Below, piece by piece: positions 55,901 to 64,000 of a stretch of DNA of 64,000 nucleotides (position 1 is its first letter; every line of letters begins with the position of its first letter). This stretch comes from Sphaerolaimus hirsutus (taxonomy: Eukaryota; Nematoda; Chromadorea; Monhysterida; Sphaerolaimidae): the NCBI GenBank assembly GCA_964036195.1, contig OZ038456.1, positions 8,556,001 through 8,620,000 on the forward strand, given 5' to 3'. The notes under the pieces are model-generated. The model saw only the letters and a list, made by a program, of their open reading frames with translations, had not been told where the DNA came from and made no database searches. The translations under genes and the position numbers were made by a program.

Positions 55901-58900
55901 CCGAACACTTATGAAACAACGTGATGATGACGAAGTGATGACGTCATGAAGACGACGTGATGACGAGAGATGATGATGATTACGACGAAAGTGATCACGT
56001 CATGATGGAGTGTTTCCTCCGGAAAAATGTACGGCGTAATGTCATCCGAGTATACCGTATTTCTTCTTATAGAAGGGCGTCTCAAGGTACACGAAGTGCT
56101 GGAATTGTGCCAAATGCGTAGAAAATTAAAAATATCAACGGACGCTGTAATTCAGTGGCTTTGGTTCATTGATTTTGTGATATTTTAACATCAAATGTTG
56201 AATGAACTCAATGTATCGTCATGCTTTGAACTGTCTGTGATGTAACACTTTTAAATAGGTAGCTTGGCAGAAGTTGAAAAAGATTGGCTGAAAAGTTGAC
56301 GAAAAAATAGAAGGTCGCCCTTCTCTTAGAAAGACTGCGGTATTGATGTACCTAATCATTGTTCTAAAAATGGGTGATTTTGACAGAATAAAATAAAATA
56401 CCATCTCATTAAATCTCTTAAACAGAAGATATTATCAAAGCTCTCTAGTACAAAACGCAGATAAACACATGAAAATAGATGATTTATTTCCTATGAGAAT
56501 GAAAATTTGAGAATGAGATGTTCTTTTTTCTATGGTTGCCTTCTACAGGGCATTTTACATGCCTTTTGAAACTTGCATGTCAATTTACAGGGATTTTACA
56601 TGCCTTTTGAAACTTGCATGTCATCTGACATTCACAAGTAGGGTGTCAACTTTCCATTTTCCATTTTCCGTTTCCGCTTTCCACAGGCAAATTTTTTTTC
56701 AGTTTCAGTTTCCGTTTTCCGGCTGCTAAATCTTTTTTCCGTTTCCGTTTTTCCAGCTCATTTTCCGTTTTCCGGCTAAAATTTCAGTTTTTCCGCCTTT
56801 TTTCCATTTTCTGGCTCAATTGTCTGTTTTTCAAACTTTTTTCCATTTTCTGACTCAATTCTCTGTTTTCTGTTTTGGCCAAAGTGGTAAACATGCATGC
56901 AGGTTCTCAATTATGTGAATTGTTTCTATTTCTAGCAAGATTTCTGCAAATTTTTCGATTTCTGGATAAATTTCTGCAATTTTTTTTTCCGTTTCCGGCA
57001 AAATTTCAGCAAATTTTTCCCATTTCCAGCATAATTTCAGCAAATTTTTCCATTTCCGTTTCCGTTTTCCGGCCTTTCATTCTTCCGTTTTCCGTTTTCC
57101 GACAGGTACAAATTTTTTTTCCGTTTCCGTTTTCCGGCAAGTGTAAATTTTTTTTCTGTTTCCGTTTCCGTTTTCCGCCAAAAAGTTTTTGTTGACACCC
57201 TATTCACAAGGCACCTGTAAAACGCACAAAGTATCCAGCGCCGCTGACATAGTGCTTCTCCACGGCAGTGGATTCGTTGGACACCCGGTAGACAATGAAA
57301 ACATCCCGCAAGAAAACCTCAGTGAGCGTGATTGCCAGGTGGCACTCCCAGACCCTGTAAAAAGCCCTGTAAAATGTCAAATGTCATGCAGAGTGTCAAA
57401 AGTCACGGAAAATGTCCTGCAAAATGGCAACCGCGTCGTCATTTTGCAGGGCATTTTCCATGACTTTTGACATTTTACAGGGCACTTTACAGGGTCTGGG
57501 ACTGGCACCAGGGCAAAAACCACAACGTAGGCGGTTGCGCAGCGGGCGCCCATCCATCGCTGCGAGTGGCAGTGGGAAATGAGAAGTAGAAACTTTTTTT
57601 GAAAAAAGTGGTTCAGGTTTTATTTTCTAAAATGACTTTTCGGATCTTCCCACAAAATTCCCAAAGTTACAAGAACGGAATGACTTCTGGGGGTTCGGAA
57701 AAATTCTGGCGACTAAAAAAATACCCCCTTGAAATACCCCCTCCCTCGAATTACCTCATCAAAACTTTCACTCTGAAAACATAAACCCCCTGTGGGTATA
57801 TACCTATACGGTATATACCTAAAAATACAAATACAGTGAATTTCCACCACTTTTAGCAAGTTTTCCCCTTTTTCTACCTTCTACATGTTGAAAAACCTAT
57901 ACATCAGACCCCTACAACCCCCTCCAAAAATCGTTGATCTATCCCTCCGGAGGGTCAATTAGCTATGCACCCAACCCCTGGAAGGTCACAATCCATTTCA
58001 AACCCCCTCCCCCCCTAACCCCCAGCTCGCACCTTGTAAAAGTTGAGCGGGCTCACAATGGCGCTGACTCTATTCGCGCTGAGCACCAACAAGCTGATCG
58101 GCTGGGCGAACATGGCCACGAACTGGCAGTGGGTCATCGCGGTCGGCAGCCAGCCCTGGGGGCAGTCACAAGCCCTGTAAAGCGTAAAGTAAAGTGTCAA
58201 ATGTAAAGTCGAATGCAAAGTAAAGTGTCAATTGTCATGCAAAATTCAGTAATAAGATCTTTTCTTTTTTGATTTCATTGACACTTTACTTTGCATTTGA
58301 CTTCGCATTTGACACTTTACTTTTAACTTTATAGGGCTTGGGACTGCCCCCTGGGTCCATTGGCTCAGCTGTACTGCTGCTGACAGCAGCCAGTGTGGCC
58401 ACCGTTGCCACGAGTTGTTGCTGCCGCTCAGACGGTTGCTCACTGCCTGTGGGGGGGGGGGCTCGAATGAAGGTACCGTATTCGTATCCTTCAATAAGAC
58501 CCTATTGGATAAGACCTGCTTGAATAACTCCCCATGTCAGGTATATTACCCAAAAATTCGAAGTAACCCACCCCATGCCAGGCACCAAATCAGAAAGTAT
58601 ATCAGAATTCAAATGTACCCAATGCATTATGGGCATCGTTATCTACTACAGTGTACATTGCATACATGATATATGCACATCATTCCAGACGGGGGTATTT
58701 CGAGGCGGGTATTAATTCATAGTGACCACCGTTTTGAGGGGGGGGGGGCGTATTTCGAGGGGGCTGGTGGGTTGGGTGGAAAAAGGGTCACTTTACGTAA
58801 GATTACGGTCATTGTCGCATGAACGCGCTGACCAATCACATTTTTGTTTGCACAAGCTATCTGTGCGGTTATTTGCGGATTTATCTGCAATGGATCATGA

Positions 58901-59305
58901 CGCAACGTGTCCATTTTGACCATGCGTGGGTCAAATACAGAAATTTTGATCAGACTTATTTAGATTGCCGATACATCTATACTCGGTGCAAAGCACACTT
59001 AGTATGGAAAGTTTCCATAAATTCATGATTAAAATCTTGTGATAAATTAAAATGGGTTACGAAATAGGTATTTTATGTATTTTTAGAAAACGTAAATGTA
59101 CCTGGTAACTTTGAACCAAAACGTAAAAACACGATTTCAGCACACAACACACATAGAGCAGGTCGGCGGCGGCGTGTCCCAGGGACAGTTTGAAGTAGCT
59201 GCTGCTGAACGGCTCCTCCCCGCGCCACTTGACCACCGAGATCACGTACACGATGTACACAAATATTGAGATCACGTGAAAAATCGCCTCCGCGATGAAC
59301 ATCAT
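52995..59305 (-). CDS. 7TM chemoreceptor-type GPCR, eight exons
   Basis: Plasma-membrane receptor of nematode serpentine type (Srg/Srv-like by general look; the subfamily is uncertain). Minus exons: 59305-59153, 58446-58345, 58155-58033, 57559-57509, 57344-57215, 55856-55713, 54730-54652, 53271-52995. They total 1059 bases, 352 residues, with all phases consistent. Hydrophobic segments: FHVISIFVYIVYVISVV (TM1), a second after FKLSLGHAAADLLY, FVAMFAQPISLLVLSANRVS followed by AIVSPLNFYK (TM3 and loop), CATAYVVVFAL plus AITLTEVFL (TM4), VVFMVQNGLMLVSMVSSAIM (TM5), LTLCAVSLALCMSAY (TM6), PVILVIWTVSMQAFSFVNVY (TM7). The hydrophilic tail ends GSHGHSAWN. Introns 2, 4 and 7 are CWG-target elements. 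The first exon end (59153 or 59144) and an upstream exon are uncertain. The start codon lies 13 bases from a repeat element. Confidence 0.85.
53327..53420. mobile_element. GTGATG-ended TA-target element
   Basis: GTGATGGAAGAGCGCC to GGCGCCATTCCATCAC, TA at 53325-53326 and 53421-53422; GCGCCAGCGCCATGGCGCC inside. Confidence 0.85.
53697..54585. mobile_element. GTGATG-ended TA-target element with GGCGCTTGGCGC arrays
   Basis: GTGATGTAAAAGCGCC to GGCGCTTTTTACATCAC, TA at 53695-53696 and 54586-54587. Both ends are arrays of GCCATTGGCGCTTGGCGC; the core is partly a CWG-target fragment. Confidence 0.8.
55500..55712. other. Non-coding intron sequence, no repeat recognised
   Basis: Part of receptor intron 6 (55712-54731), AT-rich. 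The bulk of that intron, about 54760-55420, shows no repeat family, open frame or RNA gene. Confidence 0.4.
56056..56342. mobile_element. CCGTATTTCTTC element, diverged
   Basis: CCGTATTTCTTCTTATAGAA to TTCTCTTAGAAAGACTGCGG next to TA; relative of 22879-23306. It lies in receptor intron 5. Confidence 0.65.
56639..57202. mobile_element. hAT-like element with TTTCCGTTTTCCGG arrays
   Basis: TAGGGTGTCAACTTTCC to GTTTTTGTTGACACCCTA with an exact 8-bp duplication TTCACAAG (56631-56638 and 57203-57210). It is located at the start of receptor intron 5. Confidence 0.9.
57339..57508 (-). mobile_element. CWG-target element forming receptor intron 4
   Basis: On the minus strand: TTTGCCCTG, then GTGCCAGTCCCAGACCC...GGGTCTGGGAGTGCCAC, then CTG, then GCAATCACG. 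It interrupts TM4. Donor GT is the first base; acceptor GAG six bases before the end leaves TGCCAC plus CTG, in frame (Cys-His-Leu). Confidence 0.85.
58159..58350 (-). mobile_element. AAGCCC-subfamily CWG-target element forming receptor intron 2
   Basis: On the minus strand: TGGACCCAG, then GGGGCAGTCCCAAGCCC...GGGCTTGTGACTGCCCC, then CAG, then GGCTGGCTG. No GT at base 1. The first GT, after GGGGCA, gives an in-frame junction (Gly-Ala added), and the acceptor is the duplicated CAG. Confidence 0.75.
58690..58770. repeat. CGTATTTCGAGGGGG array fragment
   Basis: GGGGTATTTCGAGG units with a long G run inside receptor intron 1. A relative of the CCGTATTTCC family without clear ends. Confidence 0.5.
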
Positions 59306-59318
59306 TTTGGGATACCTA

Positions 59319-59768
59319 CCGTATTTCCTCGAAATACCCCCTCTCGAAATACCCCCGTCTCGAAATACCCCCCTCAAAATGGTCAACATGAAATAATTAC
59401 CTACCCCCTCGAAATACTCCCCCCAGTGTAAAGTGTTTAGTGTAAAGAGGACGTAGATCAAAAAAGCTGCGGTTTGTGACCTGGTCGATGCTGAACACTG
59501 TAAAAAACAATAACTGTGTTACGTTAGAACATGATTTATACCATCTACATACTTATAGAAGTCTATAGACCCTTATACATGGTGCTTATTGTTGAATTTT
59601 TCTACGTCGACGTACGTTACAAACCACAAATTAGTACCGTGAGTTCGAAAAAATTTCTTGTGAAAAAATAAGCCCGCCCTAGAAATACCCCCCCCCCCTC
59701 GTTTAACCCCCCCTCAAAATTCTCACTCTGAAACAATCACCCCCGGGGGGTATTTCGAGGAAATACGG
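59319..59768. mobile_element. CCGTATTTCC element abutting the receptor start
   Basis: CCGTATTTCCTCGAAATACC to GGTATTTCGAGGAAATACGG, TA at 59317-59318 and 59769-59770. It ends 13 bases before the receptor's first ATG on the minus strand, so it occupies what should be the 5' UTR, promoter or an upstream intron. Confidence 0.8.
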
Positions 59769-59770
59769 TA

Positions 59771-61300
59771 GGTCAAATTTGGTGATAAACCTTGGTGGTG
59801 TTTCCTGCGAAATTTTCAAAAAAGTTAAGTGTCAGGCTTGAAGTTTGATGTGTCCAGTTTGAGTTCAGCCCACCATCCAAGATTTTTATGTGTGCATATT
59901 ATTGATTGCATATTAGCGCCTACACTTAGCACAAGCAGCACAGTAATTAGAGTGGTTGTTAATTAGCAAACTTAGGGAAAAGCAGTTAGTACTTAGTGCC
60001 AATACAAAAGGGGGTCCAAGTTGGTTTGAGAAAAGAGTTTATTTTTTAGGGCGATGGAAGAACACTAGCGGCAGAGTAGAAGCAAAGTCAATTTTCGCTA
60101 AGTCAAAGAATTGGGTGAAAAACAACAATTTCAGCTACTTATAAGGCAAATGAAACTACCATAATCGAAATGAATAAAACGCTAAAAAAGGCATAACATT
60201 ATGAAGGTACAGAATCACTTCCAAATCACATAAGCTCTGATGTAAATACTTAGTAAAATCATGGCATACAATTACTCATAACAAGCATAATTAATCAAGC
60301 TAATAAAATGGGTGGTAATAATTAAGAATAGCTAATTGGCGATAATTAAAAAGCTTCATGCGACATGGAGCTTAATGTACTAATTACTGGCTTACTTGGT
60401 ACGACAATTACTTATTTCCATAATTACCTACAATTCCCTACTTAATCCAACATAATCTAAAACAACTAACAACACAGTGCAATGCATTTTTACAAGGAAC
60501 GGGAATGAATGAAATATGGCTAAAGGCAAATACGACATCATAAATTATCATAGGAAATCAAACTAACAAGTAATTAAACAATTAATATAAGCTTACAACT
60601 AATGCTAATTAATTAGAATACAGAGGCGATTAATTAAGCTCGTGGAAATGAAAAACACTGGCGTGAAACAATATGTACAATAATTTCTACATGTCACGTG
60701 GAAACTTTGTATTCATAAATTACAGTAGCTAGCAGAATGCTCGCGGGCGCGAAATGCTTATCACCTCCAACCTCGCAACCCACTATTGTGACTATCCGGT
60801 CAGCTAGCGCCCGTGAGAAAGGTTTCAGCCCTATGGCCACACCCTTTCGAGCGTGATGGGATATTTATGCTGGGGCGGCGGAAAAGTATTTTTTAGACTG
60901 TGACTTGTCACTTTGGGCGTTTTCAGAAGCTGTTCCTACCACCCACCGGTACTAGATCACGCACGACAATCTAGTCAACATGGGGAGGAACGCGGAACAG
61001 TATTTATTTTGGTATTTTTTTGAGTGAAATTCATTGTTCCTGGCTTCCGGTCGCCACCTACCTATCAGTCGTCAGTCTCCGCCTCTGCCCAAAGATAAGT
61101 AAAGGGTGGAATGTGCATTAGACTGCCCAGAAAGTCACAACAGTGTGCCGGCGACCTCAAAGGCGTCCGCACGTCGCGCCGCGGCATTTTAAAGTGAAAA
61201 ATGTGAAATTCCCCTCTCACCTTGTGCCACGTGGAATGTAGTTTACATTTGGGCTAGACATAACTTAGCTAACTTTACCTAAATAGAATTGGCGCACAGA
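59771..61300. other. Mostly unique AT-rich sequence, no gene recognised
   Basis: Rich in TTAATTA/AATTAGC words and nearly free of the repeat families that fill the rest of the window. No splice-consistent frame was found on either strand. Confidence 0.45.
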
Positions 61301-61309
61301 AAATAGCAA

Positions 61310-61495
61310 TTAAATGGGGGATAAGGGAACAAAATTGTGCAGGGCACTACAACCACTATAAACATGGAGAACTTGGTCTGCCAGTGTAGCGGCGTCGATC
61401 TTGCGATGCAGTGCTCTGCCGGGGTACTGCGCAGCCCACTGCACGGCCGCACATGCCGCACAGGCCCCGTAGGCGACGAAAAACCGCCAAAATAC
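61310..61495 (-). CDS. Terminal exon of an unidentified minus-strand gene
   Basis: After an acceptor CCTCCCAG (minus strand) the frame GTA TTT TGG CGG is open for 61 codons to TAA at 61312-61310. It reads VFWRFFVAYGACAACAAVQW, then YPGRALHRKIDAATLADQVL, then HVYSGCSALHNFVPLSPI. The GC-rich codon use and clean acceptor support an exon. The first 20 residues are hydrophobic, perhaps membrane-embedded. No family recognised. Upstream exons were not found between 61500 and 62700. Confidence 0.5.
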   Translation of the reverse strand, partial: VFWRFFVAYGACAACAAVQWAAQYPGRALHRKIDAATLADQVLHVYSGCSALHNFVPLSPI

Positions 61496-62009
61496 CTGGG
61501 AGGATTTATTTAAATTTAATTTACAAACACAGAACAGTTTACGTCCCGTGAATTATTATTGCATTTGGTTGTCTAAAATTTTGTGGGGTGGTGTCTTTCC
61601 CATCGTAAAAACACTCTTACATTAGGAAATTTTTTATTCGCTTGGGGCTAGTGACAGAAAAGCAAAGCCAACGCCAAAGCGCCAAAGTCATGGCCAAAGC
61701 GCCAAAGCGCCTCGTTTCATCACTACTGGGGGCTCAATTTACTCACTGGCTCGTAAAATATACACCCTAATTTTTTACATTCACAGTGATATGGGTTTAT
61801 CGCTTGAAATTTGAACATCAAAACATTACTTCTAACATTACAAAACATTACATCAATTGGCTAGACGATGAAAGCGCACAAAATGGATAGACAAAAATAC
61901 AAATCGTAATTGTAATTCCTGATACGCAGATTGATATTTGGCAACAGCGGACATTTGCAAAAATACATGTAATGCAGGGTGGGGTTAAAGTTGTGTTTTG
62001 AAATTATTG

Positions 62010-62222
62010 TTGGTTTACATACACTAGTGGGCATTTTGGGCACATATGTTACAGAGCGATCTTCCAATGCACCTACAGTAATATTTATTTATCAACATTG
62101 CCACATGTGCAATTGCAGATTGCTCTGTGACATGTGAAGCCAAAATCTGACTTGACACAGTTGACACAGACCAGTTGACATAGACCAGTTGACACACATG
62201 TGCAACTAGTGTGTGAGCCACC
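62010..62222. mobile_element. ACACTAGT-ended MITE
   Basis: CATACACTAGTGGGCATTTT at the left and GCAACTAGTGTGTGAGCC at the right, with ACATGTGCAATTGCAGAT internal and short GACCAGTTGACA repeats. It shares the outer bases of the CTAGTT families. Confidence 0.6.
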
Positions 62223-62462
62223 AATGGCTCAGTTGGGTATGGGGTGTTTGCAGCCTTTGCAGGCGTCAACTTCAATTGGAAAAATGTGTGCAACACACAG
62301 TGTAGCATTTTTATTTTGTGACTTTGGCTGAATTGTCCAAGTGTGTCCAAAAAATAAAGTTATCTTTATGCTCAAAAAGAAAAGCATATGCTGAGTCCCA
62401 ATTGCTTCACAACTATCTAATTTTGTGGGCATAGATAATTGATGTCAGTAAAAATGTCTGTT

Positions 62463-62561
62463 GCAAAACCGGACCGAAGATCCAGACAGTATCCCGTTAG
62501 TATTTATAGAATCCCGTGTAGGGTACTAGAACACTGTTCCTATCTGACCGGGTTTTGCTTG
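62463..62561. repeat. Short inverted repeat upstream of the dehydrogenase
   Basis: GCAAAACCGGACC against TGACCGGGTTTTGC, enclosing GTATTTATAGAATCCC. Either a small MITE or part of a promoter. TATTTATAG inside is TATA-like, about 200 bases before the ATG. Confidence 0.4.
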
Positions 62562-62701
62562 TAAATAAATATTGACACAAAACTTATTTATCTCTGTACA
62601 CCAGAGATAAGCATGGTGCAATAATCATTTTATTTCTGGACAACATTATGTAAAATTATTACTAACAACTGCAAATCAATTCGTTAAAAATTTTCTAAAC
62701 A

Positions 62702-63032
62702 ATGGCGTCCAAACAAAAAGTGGCTGTAATCACTGGCAGTTCAATGGGAATTGGTCTGGCAGTAGTCCAGGTGCCACTCCCAGACCTTGTAAAAAGCCCT
62801 GTAAAATGTCAAATGTCATGCAAAGTTGCCATTTTGCAGGGAATTTTCCATGAGTTTTGACACTTTGCATGACATTTGACAGTTTACAGGGCTTTTACTG
62901 GGTCTATGAGTCCCCCAGAAATTCAAAGAAAATGGCTTTTTCACTATAGGGCTAGACATATTGGATGACAATGAAAAACTAGTTGATGAGTTCCACAAAA
63001 TCGACTTATCACGGGCTGATCATGTGGAGGAG
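62702..63032 (+). CDS. Short-chain dehydrogenase/reductase, 5' exons only
   Basis: NAD(P)-dependent oxidoreductase of the SDR Rossmann fold; substrate unknown. Exon 1 is 62702-62770 (23 codons from ATG) and exon 2 is 62919-63032, ending GAG|GTATGG at phase 0. Residues 11-18 TGSSMGIG are the TGxxxGxG cofactor motif. Asp36 in IGLDIL at the end of the second strand favours NAD(H). KIDLSR is the third-strand Asp that contacts adenine. Catalytic Ser/Tyr/Lys exons are not seen; after 63090 the sequence is repeat, so the rest probably lies beyond the window. The intron is, to the base, a CWG-target element plus its duplicated CAG. Confidence 0.88.
62771..62915 (+). mobile_element. CWG-target element forming the dehydrogenase intron
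   Basis: GTAGTCCAG, then GTGCCACTCCCAGACCTT...GGTCTATGAGTCCCC, then CAG, then AAATTCAAA. Intron 62771-62918 is 148 bases, starts GT and ends CAG, with the same CAG on the exon side (62768-62770). Inside: TGTCAAATGTCATGCAAAG and its complement. Confidence 0.92.
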
Positions 63033-63089
63033 GTATGGCAAAGAGATTTTTATGTGAATGTGCGAAAACAATGTGAATAAATTTTTATG

Positions 63090-63837
63090 GATGTAAACAC
63101 CTTCCCGGCACCCTATTTTTGATCGTACTTGTGACACCCTATCTCCAGTTCTAGGGAGCGCCAGAAGCTGAAACCTGGGGGAGGTATTGGTGCAACCCCC
63201 CTCTACTTCTCATGAATTTGGGGGGTCGCGGCGACCCCTCTCAGTGTGGGTCGCCCTGAGTGCAAAATTTTTTTTTGGCTTTTTTGGTGTCCCACAGTAG
63301 GTCCGGCACCCGCTGATTTCTAGCTGTGGGAGCGGTATAAATCTAAAATTTTGGGGATGTGTTACCAACACCACTCCCCTACTATACACTATTCAATCAT
63401 GTGAGATTAACGTGAAAAATTTCTCAAAAATTCGCTTATTCTCCAAATAAAACACCACTCCCCAATAGGTGGATGACAAAAAAATCACTTTTTGGAACTT
63501 TTTTATTAGACACTTGAAGAGATGGTTTACGATACTTTAAAGGGAAGGGTTTGATGTTTAAAGTTATGTAAAGAACCATACCTCTAAAATGCATGCATTG
63601 TCAAATTTACCTCGGGGGAATTTCAAAGTGTAAATTTTGCAAATTTTTGTTCCTGCAATGATGTCATTATGATGTCATAAAATTCGCCCTAAGTAAATTT
63701 TGCAATGCAGGCATTTTAGAGGACGGTTCTTAGCATAACTTTAAACATCAAACCCTTCCCTTTAAAGTATTGTAAACCATCTCTTCAAGTGTCTAATATA
63801 AAAGTTCCAAAAAGTGAATTTTTTGTCATCCATCTGT
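63090..63837. repeat. Second copy of the 19329-20180 repeat
   Basis: CCGGCACCCTATTTTTGAT, GGGGGGTCGCGGCGACCCCT and the hairpin with AAGAGATGGTTTACGATAC. It sits in the next intron of the dehydrogenase gene. Confidence 0.75.
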
Positions 63838-64000
63838 CAGATATTTTACGTTTTTACTAATTTTACTAGTTTCCGTTTTTACCACAAAAATACGCCACTC
63901 GTCGAATTTTGCCGCGGCAGAGAATTGTAAATTCCGGTCCTTTTGCGCTTCTAATTGCGTGCGTAATTAAATAAATAATTGTTTTTATGGTACGGGGATT

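Noticed and set aside
57541-57560. Similarity between receptor exon 4 (WMGAR) and the start of the secreted-protein gene (GGATGGGTGCCAAGCG) as a second receptor copy
   Set aside because: Only about 20 bases match. The frame that continues through the secreted-protein gene is a different one with a signal peptide.

Overview
This window comes from a nematode with a large, repeat-dense nuclear genome. The diagnostic evidence is three cuticle collagen copies with the nematode-type N-terminal membrane anchor, RxxR site and Gly-X-Y blocks, a 7TM receptor of nematode chemoreceptor type, and genes cut into short exons by GT-AG introns. I see no bacterial operon, rRNA, tRNA or CRISPR structure. The species cannot be named from the sequence, and no active transposase is recognisable.

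Layout. 654-2704 (+): end of an unidentified gene. 4087-13250: an inverted duplication carrying collagen copies A (minus, exons 7699-4580) and B (plus, exons 10891-12407), both with the same 1-base deletion. 14861-15709 (+): possible small membrane protein. 16450-16687 (+): truncated collagen exon D. 17-24 kb: nested repeats. 24.4-28.8 kb: collagen copy C (+) with an intact reading frame. 28.9-41.4 kb: complete 14-exon cytosolic Hsp90 gene (+) preceded by heat-shock elements. 44.3-50.7 kb (minus): seven-exon gene for a 280-residue secreted protein. 53.0-59.3 kb (minus): eight-exon, 352-residue 7TM receptor. 61310-61495 (minus): last exon of an unknown gene. 62702-63032 (+): first two exons of a short-chain dehydrogenase that continues past the inspected part.

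Main discovery candidate. A family of short inverted-repeat elements, with ends like GTGCCACTCCCAGACCC or GGGGCAGTCCCAAGCCC, inserts at CAG/CTG and duplicates those 3 bases. The duplication is shown by an empty site in collagen copy B. In several genes such an element is, to the base, the intron. At a CAG site the duplicated CAG is the splice acceptor and the element supplies the donor, so the frame is restored exactly. At a CTG site (the opposite orientation) an AG six bases inside the element can act as acceptor, leaving 9 extra bases, still in frame. This looks like an intron-generating transposon (introner) that works in both orientations.

Other repeat classes have target duplications readable in the window: hAT-like elements (8-bp duplications, CAGGGTTG/TAGGGTTG-type ends) filled with short simple-sequence arrays; CCGTATTTCC-ended and GTGATG-ended elements (TA duplications) filled with C-rich or palindromic arrays; and MITEs with CACACTAGTT ends. 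They are nested several layers deep and explain most bases outside exons. All splice structures are inferred from reading frame and splice-site logic; no transcript evidence was available.
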